Of a stretch of 64,000 bases of DNA, positions 54,868 to 64,000 are shown one piece after another. Position 1 is the first letter of the stretch. Every line of letters starts with the position of its first letter. Source of the stretch: Vibrio sinus (GTDB lineage: Bacteria; Pseudomonadota; Gammaproteobacteria; Enterobacterales; Vibrionaceae); NCBI RefSeq assembly GCF_023634645.1, contig NZ_JAMKMR010000002.1, positions 124,001 to 188,000 of the forward strand. Reading direction: 5' to 3'. The notes under the pieces were generated by a model that worked only from the letters and a program-made list of their open reading frames with translations, made no database searches and was not told the origin of the DNA. The position numbers and the translations under genes are program-made.

Positions 54868-56670
54868 ATGGTCATCGCTCATGACATATTAGAAAGTTGT
54901 GCGATATTTCTTGCTGCAACAGTTGTCACAGTACCGATTGCTCAGCGGCTAGGTTTAGGCTCGGTTTTAGGCTATTTGCTCGCAGGTGTTGCTATTGGTC
55001 CGTGGGGATTCGGACTGATTGATGACGTGGAGGCGATCCTGCATTTCGCTGAGTTTGGTGTTGTACTCCTGCTATTTTTGATTGGTTTGGAGCTCAACCC
55101 ACGCAAACTATGGCAACTTCGGGGGCCTATTCTGGGGCTTGGCGGCGCTCAGGTGGTCATTACGACTGCCATCTTGTCGAGTATTGCCAACCTCGCGGGC
55201 ATCAACTGGCAAACCAGTCTGGTGATTGGCATGGGGCTGGCGTTATCGTCTACGGCTATTGCATTAAAGGTCATGGAAGAGCAGGAGTTGGCTGGTACCA
55301 AAACAGGTCATGCGGGCTTTGCGGTGTTGCTGTTTCAAGACATTGCTGTGATCCCTATGTTGGCACTACTGCCAATTCTTGCGGGCAATACAGCGGGGGA
55401 CTGGTACCACGCAGCGTGGATTTTAGGCGGCGTGACAGGGCTGTTTGTTTGTGGCCACTTTTTGTTAAGACCCTTGTTCCGCTATGTCGTTATGACCGGA
55501 GTGCGCGAGCTGTTCACCATGACGGCATTGCTTTTGGTGGTCGGTATTGCCGTAATCATGAAACATTTAGGCATATCAATGGCACTCGGGACCTTTCTAG
55601 CGGGTGTGCTGTTGGCCGATAGTGAGTATCGTCACGAACTAGAAATTGCCATTGACCCGTTTAAAGGTTTATTACTGGGCCTCTTTTTCATTTCGATAGG
55701 CATGGCTGTTAATCTCGGTTTATTTTTGCTGTCACCGTTTAAAGTTCTGGCTGCTGTGATTGGCCTTGTGATGGTCAAAGCCATCATCATTTACCTACTT
55801 GGTCGTATTACAGGGATACACTCTAAGTCTCGTAGCCGTGTGGCGGCCATTTTAAGCCAAGGTGGTGAGTTCGCCTTCGTTATCTTTACCGCAGCTAGTG
55901 CGGAAGGTTTATTGAATGCCGAGCAGTCTTCGTTCTTATTGTTGGTTGTCAGTATTTCCATGGTCACCACTCCGCTGCTGCTTATGGCGCAAAGTAAGTG
56001 GTTTGAAAAAAGGCTCAATGCCTCCGATGAAGGGCTTTCTGAACATAAAGTCGTCGATAATGAGCCTAAGGTGATCATTGCTGGATTCGGCCGTTTTGGA
56101 CAGATTGTTGGCCGTTTAATGTACGCCAATAAAGTTAAAGTAACCGTATTGGAAAGTGATGCCAGTCAGATAAGTTTGCTTAGAAAGTTTGGTTATGAAG
56201 TGTTTTACGGAGATGCTACTCACGTTGAGCTGTTGAGATCTGCAGGAGCGGCACACGCTGAAGCCATTGTGGTGTGTACTGACAATCCAGATGAAATCAT
56301 AAAAATTGTCGAAATTTGCCAGAAGTATTTCCCGAGGCTGAAAGTCTTAGCGCGAGCTCGTAGCCGGGTAGAAGCCTACCAATTACTAAGTCACGGTGTG
56401 GAAACCTTTTCAAGGGAAACCTTTTTGGGTGCGCTCGATTTGGGGCGACAAACCCTTATTGAACTTGGCATGCACCCTTATCAAGCCAAACGAGCCGAAG
56501 CCCACTTCAGGCGTTTAGACAATAATATGCTGCAAGAGTTATTGCCTCAGCATACCGATGATAAACAGCTGGTCCACCGAGCGATGGAAGCACGTAAGGA
56601 ACTTGAAGAAATTTTTGATAGAGAAATGGACAATGATAAACAGTCCAGACATTATTGGGAGACCGAGTGA
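54868..56670 (+). CDS. kefB: Glutathione-regulated K+/H+ antiporter KefB
   Basis: The 600-residue inner-membrane antiporter has about 12 spans in a CPA2 Na+/H+-exchanger domain (1-375), with GLELNPRKLW and LLFQDIAVIP, and a C-terminal RCK/TrkA-N domain with Rossmann motif VIIAGFGRFGQIVG (from about 401). Glutathione holds it closed; glutathione adducts open it, and acidification protects from electrophiles. The ribosome site AAGGAGG lies at the kefG end. The kefG-kefB-yheV-slyD order is conserved. Confidence 0.96.
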   Translation: MVIAHDILESCAIFLAATVVTVPIAQRLGLGSVLGYLLAGVAIGPWGFGLIDDVEAILHFAEFGVVLLLFLIGLELNPRKLWQLRGPILGLGGAQVVITTAILSSIANLAGINWQTSLVIGMGLALSSTAIALKVMEEQELAGTKTGHAGFAVLLFQDIAVIPMLALLPILAGNTAGDWYHAAWILGGVTGLFVCGHFLLRPLFRYVVMTGVRELFTMTALLLVVGIAVIMKHLGISMALGTFLAGVLLADSEYRHELEIAIDPFKGLLLGLFFISIGMAVNLGLFLLSPFKVLAAVIGLVMVKAIIIYLLGRITGIHSKSRSRVAAILSQGGEFAFVIFTAASAEGLLNAEQSSFLLLVVSISMVTTPLLLMAQSKWFEKRLNASDEGLSEHKVVDNEPKVIIAGFGRFGQIVGRLMYANKVKVTVLESDASQISLLRKFGYEVFYGDATHVELLRSAGAAHAEAIVVCTDNPDEIIKIVEICQKYFPRLKVLARARSRVEAYQLLSHGVETFSRETFLGALDLGRQTLIELGMHPYQAKRAEAHFRRLDNNMLQELLPQHTDDKQLVHRAMEARKELEEIFDREMDNDKQSRHYWETE

Positions 56671-56703
56671 GTCGGTGATTTTGATGATAGAGGTACCAGT
56701 CTT

Positions 56704-56904
56704 TTGAGTAACAAGAAACGATTTATTGCAGGCGCTAGTTGCAACAAATGCCACAGCATGGACACGTTAAGATGGTGGATAGAAAATAATATCGAACACG
56801 TTGAATGTGTCGAGTGCGGTTTTTCTGAGCAACGAAAACCTCAATCAATAGAAGAGAATACCCCCAAAAATGGGGATATGATTGGGATTTTTAAGCCAGA
56901 ATAA
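56704..56904 (+). CDS. yheV: YheV family putative zinc-ribbon protein
   Basis: The 66-residue protein has two Cys pairs, CNKC (13-16) and CVEC (35-38), that would form a zinc ribbon, and ends IGIFKPE as in E. coli YheV. It starts at TTG 56704 (KKRFIAGASC follows) with GATAGAGG upstream. It lies 33 bases after kefB. Function is unknown. Confidence 0.88.
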   Translation: MSNKKRFIAGASCNKCHSMDTLRWWIENNIEHVECVECGFSEQRKPQSIEENTPKNGDMIGIFKPE

Positions 56905-56994
56905 ATTGAGATTTCCTTTTTGATCCCCATAATACTCAATTATTCTTTTACGTTTGAGGGTTGCCCTCATGCATAACGCTGCTTTGGAGCAATT

Positions 56995-57543
56995 ATGAAA
57001 ATTGAAAATAATGTTGTTGTGAGCCTGGCTTACAAACTGACCCTAGAAGACGGAGTGGTGGTAGACCAGTCTACGGCAGAAGCGCCATTAGATTATCTAC
57101 ACGGCCACAACAATTTGATCGTTGGGCTAGAGAAAGAGCTAGAAGGCAAAACTGCAGGCGATAAATTCACAGCAACAGTGGCTCCAGAAGAAGCGTATGG
57201 CGAACATAATGAAGCGTTGGTTCAACGTGTTCCTGCTAACGTTTTCCAAGGTGTTGATGAAATCGAAGTGGGTATGCGCTTTCTAGCTGATACCGATCAA
57301 GGTCAAATCCCGGTGGAAATCACCGAAGTGGATGGTGATGAAGTTGTGGTAGATGGTAACCACATGCTTGCAGGCCAAACGTTAACCTTTGAGGTTGAGG
57401 TGATTGCAGTTCGTGCGGCTACGCAAGACGAAATTGACCACGGTCATATTCATCAAGCAGGTGGTTGCGGCGGTGAGGAAACTGAAGGCTGCTGCGATAC
57501 CGACGGTGAAGAAAAATCTGAAGGCTGTTGTGGCGGTCATTAA
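56995..57543 (+). CDS. slyD: FKBP-type peptidyl-prolyl isomerase and metallochaperone SlyD
   Basis: The 182-residue protein has an FKBP domain (about 1-70 and 125-145) with an inserted IF chaperone domain (about 75-120), and a metal-binding tail (HGHIH, then three Cys clusters GCGG, GCCD, GCCGGH). SlyD assists folding and delivers nickel to hydrogenase or urease maturation. Sequence matches gammaproteobacterial SlyD. It is monocistronic, with a strong terminator. Confidence 0.97.
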   Translation: MKIENNVVVSLAYKLTLEDGVVVDQSTAEAPLDYLHGHNNLIVGLEKELEGKTAGDKFTATVAPEEAYGEHNEALVQRVPANVFQGVDEIEVGMRFLADTDQGQIPVEITEVDGDEVVVDGNHMLAGQTLTFEVEVIAVRAATQDEIDHGHIHQAGGCGGEETEGCCDTDGEEKSEGCCGGH

Positions 57544-57563
57544 GACGTCGGCTACATCATGTT

Positions 57564-57602
57564 AAAAAAAGCGCTATCGGTTAATTCAGGTAGCGCTTTT
57601 TT
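57564..57602 (+). terminator. Terminator after slyD
   Basis: AAAAGCGCTA (57567-57576) pairs with TAGCGCTTTT (57591-57600) around a 14-base loop and T residues continue. It begins 21 bases after the slyD stop. Confidence 0.9.
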
Positions 57603-57632
57603 GTTCACCAAGTGACAAGCAAAGGGGTAAGC

Positions 57633-58574
57633 ATGAGCAATCCTATCTCAATCGCGATTCATGGTGGGGCTGGTACCATACTCAAAGAACAAATGTCTGA
57701 TGAACTAAAGCGATCTATTCTTGCTGACTTGCAGAAATCGGTAAGAGCAGGACACGAAGTGCTGGTGAAAGGTGGCGATGCACTCGATGCTGTTGTGGCG
57801 GCGGTCAATGTTCTGGAGGACTCGCCCAACTTTAATGCGGGTAAAGGCTCGGTAATGACATCTAAAGAAATTGTCGAAATGGACGCTTCTGTGATGCATG
57901 GCGCAGCGATGAACGCCGGAGCGATAGCGGGTGTTCGTCATATTAAAAATCCCATTTCGTTAGCAAAAGATGTCATGCAAAAAAGCGATCATGTCTTGCT
58001 GATTGGTGAAGGGGTGGAAGAGTTTGCCTTTCAGCTGGGTTATGAATTCACCGAGCAAGATTACTTTTTCACCGAAAGGCGATATGAACAGCTGCAGTCT
58101 ATGAAGAGCAAGGGGGAGTGTGCCTTATCTGAATCACGTTATCCCGATGATAAAAAATTTGGCACGGTGGGCGCGGTTGCGCTTGATAGCAAAGGCAATT
58201 TAGCCGCCGGTACTAGCACAGGTGGCATTACCAACAAACAATATGGTCGGGTGGGCGATTCTGCCATCATTGGCGCCGGTACGGTTGCAGAAAATGGTAA
58301 TGTCGCGGTGTCGACGACGGGCATGGGAGAGCTGTTTATTCGAAAAATGGTCGCGGGCGATGTGGCGGCGCGCATGCGATATCTAAATGAAGATATCTCG
58401 GTAGCTTGCGATACCATTATTCAAGGCGAGTTAAAAGACATTGGCGGTGAAGGTGGGCTTATCGCCATAAATGCGCATGGCCAAGTTCACTTTTCCATGA
58501 ATAGCAGTGGGATGTACCGGGCATCGATTGATATTCACGGCCAAGAGCAGATAAAAATTTATGCGGATGAATAA
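57633..58574 (+). CDS. Isoaspartyl peptidase / type III L-asparaginase
   Basis: The 313-residue N-terminal-nucleophile hydrolase belongs to the plant-type asparaginase family (IaaA). AIHGGAGT (8-15) and the autocleavage site with nucleophile Thr178 (FGTVGAVALD) and TSTGGITNK are present. After self-cleavage into alpha and beta chains it hydrolyses beta-aspartyl dipeptides and asparagine. The ATG at 57633, 5 bases after AAAGGGG, is preferred to a GTG at 57612. It lies between slyD and purA; I see no functional link to either. Confidence 0.93.
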   Translation: MSNPISIAIHGGAGTILKEQMSDELKRSILADLQKSVRAGHEVLVKGGDALDAVVAAVNVLEDSPNFNAGKGSVMTSKEIVEMDASVMHGAAMNAGAIAGVRHIKNPISLAKDVMQKSDHVLLIGEGVEEFAFQLGYEFTEQDYFFTERRYEQLQSMKSKGECALSESRYPDDKKFGTVGAVALDSKGNLAAGTSTGGITNKQYGRVGDSAIIGAGTVAENGNVAVSTTGMGELFIRKMVAGDVAARMRYLNEDISVACDTIIQGELKDIGGEGGLIAINAHGQVHFSMNSSGMYRASIDIHGQEQIKIYADE

Positions 58575-58673
58575 GTCTGTTTCAGCCAGTCCAACCCATT
58601 AGCAAAGTTAATTATTCATTTACTCAATGAGTTAGCAAGTGATTTTATTTGCATGGCTAAAAAACGACTGCAC

Positions 58674-58704
58674 AAAAATGGATTCAGTGCTAGAATCCAT
58701 TTTT
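58674..58704 (+). terminator. 12-bp terminator-like hairpin in the purA leader
   Basis: AAAAATGGATTC (58674-58685) and GAATCCATTTTT (58693-58704) pair perfectly over loop AGTGCTA, ending in five T. It starts 100 bases after the peptidase gene and ends 23 bases before the purA start, too close to leave a promoter between. It is either the upstream gene's terminator or a purA attenuator. Confidence 0.75.
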
Positions 58705-58706
58705 AA

Positions 58707-60044
<1,338 letters not shown>

Positions 60045-60066
60045 ACGGATGTCGCGATTTAATTTG

Positions 60067-60094
60067 AGCCGACCTCAACAAGGTCGGCTTTTTT
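60067..60094 (+). terminator. Terminator after purA
   Basis: AGCCGACCT (60067-60075), loop CAACA and AGGTCGGCT (60081-60089) form a perfect 9-bp stem followed by a T run. Confidence 0.92.
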
Positions 60095-60124
60095 GTACCT
60101 GCAATACTGATTGATAAACAAAGC

Positions 60125-60151
60125 TAAAGACTTTGCTCTTCACGCCGATAG
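60125..60151 (+). promoter_or_regulatory. Sigma-28 (FliA) flagellar promoter of motX
   Basis: TAAA (60125-60128), a 15-base spacer and GCCGATAG (60144-60151) match the sigma-28 consensus TAAA-N15-GCCGATAA with one mismatch. It lies about 90 bases before the motX ATG. motX is a late flagellar gene in vibrios. Confidence 0.85.
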
Positions 60152-60238
60152 CATTATCAAGCCCATATAAATTCAGGTGAGAGTCTATACTTTAAAAGAT
60201 AAGTATGGGGGCTATTGAACCAATTGAAGAGCGCAAAC

Positions 60239-60871
60239 ATGAAGCTACGAACAGTAGCAGCTTCAATCATGGCCGTATGTTGTTCATTTTCGTACGCGGC
60301 AGATGAAGGACCGGGAGAGCCGGTTCCAATTTATACTGAAGCTGAGCTAATAAATCTGATTAACGAAAATAAGCACTTGGAACGTGTCAAAGCTGATAAA
60401 TGTCAGTTGGTTGAAGATATCGTCGCGCGCGCTACTCGGATCAATTTGCCTGCTTACGAATTTTTATACGGTGATATGCTGTCTTGGGGTGTGTGTGTGG
60501 ACCAAGATGTCGAACTCGGTATTTATTATATTGAAAGTGCGGCGCAGCAAGGATTGCCTGCGGCTCTAGAGCAACTGGGTCGCTACTACTCGAGTGGCAC
60601 ACTCGTTCAACAGGATAAAGAGCGCGCGATCCCTTATCTAAGAGAGGCCGCTTCTCTAGGTAATATTCCAGCCAGAATCCACTTGGCAGAGCTGTTGTTG
60701 CGCGACTATGGTAGTCCGCTTGACTATGAAGATGCTTATCGCTGGCTGTACAACTCAATAACGGCTGATCAAAGAATTCATAAACGGATTGCTCTTCTAA
60801 GGCAAGGACTAGAAACGCGTATGCCACAAAACATTATTGTTCGTGCTAAGCGCAGGGACACCTACTGGTAG
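60239..60871 (+). CDS. motX: Sodium-driven flagellar motor protein MotX
   Basis: The 210-residue periplasmic protein has a Sec signal peptide (cleavage after SFSYA) and Sel1-like repeats (about 60-160: AYEFLYGDML, GIYYIESAAQQGLPAALEQLGRYYSSG, AIPYLREAASLGNIPARIHLAEL). MotX and MotY form the T ring that anchors the PomA/PomB Na+ stators of the polar flagellum. Conserved Cys residues lie in ADKC and WGVCV. Length (about 211) and the purA-motX-rnr position match other vibrios. The ATG at 60239 is used because the signal peptide then starts MKLR. A sigma-28 promoter precedes it. Confidence 0.95.
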   Translation: MKLRTVAASIMAVCCSFSYAADEGPGEPVPIYTEAELINLINENKHLERVKADKCQLVEDIVARATRINLPAYEFLYGDMLSWGVCVDQDVELGIYYIESAAQQGLPAALEQLGRYYSSGTLVQQDKERAIPYLREAASLGNIPARIHLAELLLRDYGSPLDYEDAYRWLYNSITADQRIHKRIALLRQGLETRMPQNIIVRAKRRDTYW

Positions 60872-60965
60872 TGCCTGAATACTCGCTAATTTGACCGCGT
60901 ACCTGTAGCTATTGCAAAGACTCAGATATACTAAGCGAGTAATTATAAAATTTGCTAGGTATGCA

Positions 60966-63425
60966 ATGTCTAACACTTCCCATACGGATCCCTTTGTCGA
61001 TCGTGAGTCGGAGAACTATCAAAATCCCATCCCCAGTCGAGAGTTTATTCTAGACTTTCTTACCAAAGCCGACGTGCCAATGAATCGAAATGATCTTTTT
61101 GAAGCGCTTGAGCTGTCTGGAGAAGAGCAATATGAAGGTCTTCGCCGTCGATTGCGTGCGATGGAGCGAGATGGCCAACTGGTGTTCACGCGTAGGCAGT
61201 GCTATGCCGTGCCGGACAAACTAGAGATGATCAAAGGCCATGTTATTGGTCACAAAGACGGCTATGGTTGGGTCAGGCCAGAAGGGAAAACCAACAAAGA
61301 AGATGACATTTTGCTGCCTCATCACCAAATGCGCAGTGTGCTACATGGCGATTTAGTCATGGTGCAGCCTGCGGGCACGGATAAAAGAGGCCGAAAAGAA
61401 GGCCGGCTGATCCGCGTTTTGGAAGAGCATAACACGCAAATTGTGGGTCGTTTCTTTTTGGAAGGTGGCTATGCTTATGTCGCTCCTGATGATTCACGTA
61501 TTAGCCAAGATATCTTAATCGGCAACGATGATAAAAGCTCTGCGAGAATGGGTAACGTTGTTGTTGTAGAGATCACTCAGCGCGCGAGTCGTACTCGAAA
61601 CCTAATGGGCAAAATTGTCGAAGTTCTGGGTGAAAATATGGCGCCGGGAATGGAAACAGAAATTGCCATTCGTACTCATCAAATTCCGAATACTTGGCCA
61701 GAAGAAGTCGACGCGCAAATTGAAAATTTGGCTGAGCATGTGCCAGAAAAAGCCAAAATTGGTCGAGTAGACTTACGCGAACTGCCCCTTGTCACTATCG
61801 ATGGTGAAGATGCGCGTGACTTTGATGACGCGGTTTACTGTCAGCCAAAGAAAAGCGGCGGCTGGCGCTTGTGGGTAGCGATTGCCGATGTAAGTTATTA
61901 TGTTCGCCCTAACACCGCGCTAGATAAAGAAGCGATTAACCGTGGAAACTCGGTTTACTTCCCATCACAAGTCGTGCCGATGCTACCAGAAGTGCTATCG
62001 AATGGCTTATGTTCACTTAACCCGAATGTCGACCGTCTCTGTATGGTGTGTGAGATGACTATCTCTGCGGCAGGTAGGTTGTCGGGTTATAAGCACTATG
62101 AAGCCGTGATGAACTCACACGCTAGGCTTACTTACAACAAAGTGGGTGCCATTTTGGATGGCGACGAAGATCTACGCCAACGTTATGAAAAATTGGTACC
62201 CGATCTTGAAGAGTTGCACAAACTCTACAAAGTCCTCAAGGCAGGTCGAGATAAACGCGGCGCGATTGAGTTCGAAACGGTTGAAACTAAGTTTATTTTT
62301 AATGCAGAGCGCAAGATCGATCGCATTGAACCTGTGGTTCGTAACGATGCGCACAAGATCATTGAAGAATGCATGATCTTGGCCAATATTGCATCGGCAT
62401 CCTTGGTGGAAAAAGCGAAAGAGCCTGCGCTCTATCGAGTGCATGAATCTCCAGGTGAACTTCGCTTGCAAGGTTTCCGAGATTTTCTCGGTGAACTTGG
62501 GTTGAACCTAGCTGGCGGTTTGCAACCTTCACCAACCGATTACGCACATTTGATGACACAAATTGGTGAGCGTGCAGACAAAGAGCTGATTCAAACTATG
62601 TTGCTACGCTCGTTGAAGCAGGCCGTGTATAACGCTGATAATGCGGGCCACTTTGGCTTGGCTTTAAAACGCTATGCCCACTTTACGTCGCCTATCAGAC
62701 GTTATCCTGATTTGCTTCTTCATCGCGCGATTAAGTACCTCATTGCTAAGCAAGAAGGGCGAAACTTAGACTGCTGGACACCGACGGGTGGGTACCATTA
62801 CTCCTTTGATGATATGGATGTGTTTGGTGAGCAATGCTCGACGACAGAACGCAGAGCCGATGATGCAACGCGAGAAGTGTCAGACTGGCTCAAATGCGAA
62901 TATATGCAAGATCACGTTGGGGAAGAGCTTGAAGGCGTCATCGCAAACGTCACTGGTTTTGGCTTTTTTGTTCGTCTATCGGAATTGCATATTGATGGTC
63001 TGGTACACATTTCTTCGCTTGCCAATGACTACTACCAATTTGATCCTGTCGGCCAGCGTTTAATCGGCGAGAGTTTTGGCCACATTTACCGTTTGGGTGA
63101 TGCCGTCAAAGTCAAAGTGCGTTCGGTCAATCTTGAAGATAGACAAATTGACTTTGAATTAATCGAAACTAGTCGTAAACTGCGCGGCAAAGGCAAGACG
63201 GCGAAAAAACGTGCGTCCGAAGCCAGAAAAAATGCCAAAATGCGTGCAGAGTCGGGGAGGCAGCGTTCGCGTGGTAAAGCTAAGCCACTGATTGAACCTA
63301 CTAAGAAAGTGGGCTCGGAGGATGAACAAGAGAAAAAGCCGACACGCAGCAAAAGCAAAGCTGAAAAAGCACGCAAGAAGAAGTCACGAGTGAAAGCCAA
63401 TAAAAACCGTGGCAAAAGAAAATAA
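60966..63425 (+). CDS. rnr: Exoribonuclease RNase R
   Basis: The 819-residue 3'-5' exonuclease degrades structured RNA and defective mRNA and matures rRNA and tmRNA. It has an N-terminal helix-turn-helix (about 20-75), two cold-shock domains (about 80-230), an RNB catalytic domain with [13 protein letters not shown] metal ligands (near 280), an S1 domain (about 635-720) and a Lys/Arg-rich tail (about 725-819). The ATG at 60966 lies 7 bases after TAGG and gives the PSREFIL start region of E. coli RNase R; the 60912 start is not needed. The basic tail is long and repetitive. Confidence 0.97.
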   Translation: MSNTSHTDPFVDRESENYQNPIPSREFILDFLTKADVPMNRNDLFEALELSGEEQYEGLRRRLRAMERDGQLVFTRRQCYAVPDKLEMIKGHVIGHKDGYGWVRPEGKTNKEDDILLPHHQMRSVLHGDLVMVQPAGTDKRGRKEGRLIRVLEEHNTQIVGRFFLEGGYAYVAPDDSRISQDILIGNDDKSSARMGNVVVVEITQRASRTRNLMGKIVEVLGENMAPGMETEIAIRTHQIPNTWPEEVDAQIENLAEHVPEKAKIGRVDLRELPLVTIDGEDARDFDDAVYCQPKKSGGWRLWVAIADVSYYVRPNTALDKEAINRGNSVYFPSQVVPMLPEVLSNGLCSLNPNVDRLCMVCEMTISAAGRLSGYKHYEAVMNSHARLTYNKVGAILDGDEDLRQRYEKLVPDLEELHKLYKVLKAGRDKRGAIEFETVETKFIFNAERKIDRIEPVVRNDAHKIIEECMILANIASASLVEKAKEPALYRVHESPGELRLQGFRDFLGELGLNLAGGLQPSPTDYAHLMTQIGERADKELIQTMLLRSLKQAVYNADNAGHFGLALKRYAHFTSPIRRYPDLLLHRAIKYLIAKQEGRNLDCWTPTGGYHYSFDDMDVFGEQCSTTERRADDATREVSDWLKCEYMQDHVGEELEGVIANVTGFGFFVRLSELHIDGLVHISSLANDYYQFDPVGQRLIGESFGHIYRLGDAVKVKVRSVNLEDRQIDFELIETSRKLRGKGKTAKKRASEARKNAKMRAESGRQRSRGKAKPLIEPTKKVGSEDEQEKKPTRSKSKAEKARKKKSRVKANKNRGKRK

Positions 63426-63437
63426 TTAGGTAAATCA

Positions 63438-64000
63438 ATGAGCAACGAATTTATTTATGGCATTCATGCTGTAAAGTCGCTTTTAGAGCGTGAACCAGAA
63501 CGTTTTATTGAAACTTTTGTGCTTAAAGGCCGCCAAGATGATCGCTTAATGCCGATCTTAAACGAGCTACAAAGCATTGGCGTCACCGTTCAGCAAATGG
63601 GGCGAAAAGCGCTAGACGATAAAGCCAAAGGCGCTAATCACCAAGGTCTGATCGCTAAAGTGAAACCCGCTAAGCCGTTAAATGAGAATGATCTTGATTC
63701 GATTTTAGCGAAGCATGAGTCACCGTTGCTATTGGTGTTGGATGGTGTGACCGATCCACACAATCTCGGCGCTTGTTTAAGAAATGCTGATGCAGCAGGT
63801 GTTGCTGCCATCATAGTACCAAAAGATAAATCAGCCCCACTTAACGCGACGGTGAGCAAAGTGGCATGCGGCGCAGCAGAAAGCGTACCACTTGTACGCG
63901 TGACTAACCTAGCGCGCACCATGCGTGCATTGCAAGAGCAAGGCGTATGGTTTGTCGGTACAGCAGGGGAAGCAAAACACGATATTTACCAATCAAAGCT
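63438..64000 (+). CDS. rlmB: 23S rRNA (Gm2251) 2'-O-methyltransferase RlmB (3' truncated by window)
   Basis: An open frame starts at ATG 63438, after TTAGG, and runs without stop past the window end, giving at least 187 residues. It begins [13 protein letters not shown], the substrate-binding domain of SpoU-type methylases, and continues with [23 protein letters not shown], the SPOUT motif 1 region. RlmB methylates G2251 in the ribosomal P loop. rnr-rlmB is the enteric order. The C-terminal SAM-binding knot is outside the window. Confidence 0.96.
   Translation, partial: MSNEFIYGIHAVKSLLEREPERFIETFVLKGRQDDRLMPILNELQSIGVTVQQMGRKALDDKAKGANHQGLIAKVKPAKPLNENDLDSILAKHESPLLLVLDGVTDPHNLGACLRNADAAGVAAIIVPKDKSAPLNATVSKVACGAAESVPLVRVTNLARTMRALQEQGVWFVGTAGEAKHDIYQSK

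Noticed and set aside
63150..63425. Possible frameshifted or separate basic protein at the end of rnr
   Set aside because: The Lys/Arg-rich stretch is in frame with the S1 domain and is the normal, if long, basic tail of RNase R.

Overview
This window is chromosomal DNA from a member of the genus Vibrio. The evidence is gene content: aphA (the low-density quorum-sensing regulator), motX (Na+-driven polar flagellar motor), an argH fused to a GNAT domain, and the vibrio neighbourhoods priA-cytR-ftsN-hslVU, argE/argCBGH, mrcA/pilMNOPQ-aroKB-damX-dam-rpe-gph-trpS, argD-astA-astD, crp-prkB, kefGB-slyD and purA-motX-rnr-rlmB. I cannot fix the species from sequence alone.

Layout. 1-5273: 3' end of priA, cytR, ftsN, heat-shock hslVU (visible sigma-32 promoter) and epmA. 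5274-11740: the least ordinary block, a six-gene + strand operon of SLC13/RCK anion permease, cysD, cysC, DHH phosphoesterase, cysN and a NIPSNAP-like protein. It is a sulfate-uptake and PAPS-synthesis module with two unexplained partners and no sulfite-forming reductase. 11741-15924: rhodanese YibN, secB, gpsA, cysE, then aphA on the opposite strand behind a long structured leader with a LuxR/HapR-type site. 15925-25321: ppc, then divergent argE / argCBGH(A) with ArgR boxes between. 25322-28642: a redox module (disulfide reductase, peroxiredoxin-glutaredoxin hybrid, divergent oxyR) with a clear OxyR operator. 28767-42541: mrcA divergent from pilMNOPQ, then aroK, aroB, damX, dam, rpe, gph and trpS. 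42608-49555: a lipoprotein, a DedA protein, pabA, then argD/astC, astA, astD and a DUF1338 (HglS-like) gene. 49643-54165 (- strand): crp, prkB, yheU, a TIGR02444-like protein and the ABC-F gene yheS. 54297-64000 (+ strand): kefG, kefB, yheV, slyD, an isoaspartyl peptidase, purA, motX (with a sigma-28 promoter), rnr and a truncated rlmB.

Most of the window is housekeeping. No phage, insertion sequence, CRISPR array, tRNA or rRNA was seen. The best candidates for new biology are the sulfate-activation module with its DHH and NIPSNAP partners, the DUF1338 oxygenase-like gene in the arginine-catabolic operon, the Cys-tailed disulfide reductase beside the OxyR/Prx-Grx pair, and terminator-like hairpins placed directly before the start codons of gpsA, argH, astA and purA.
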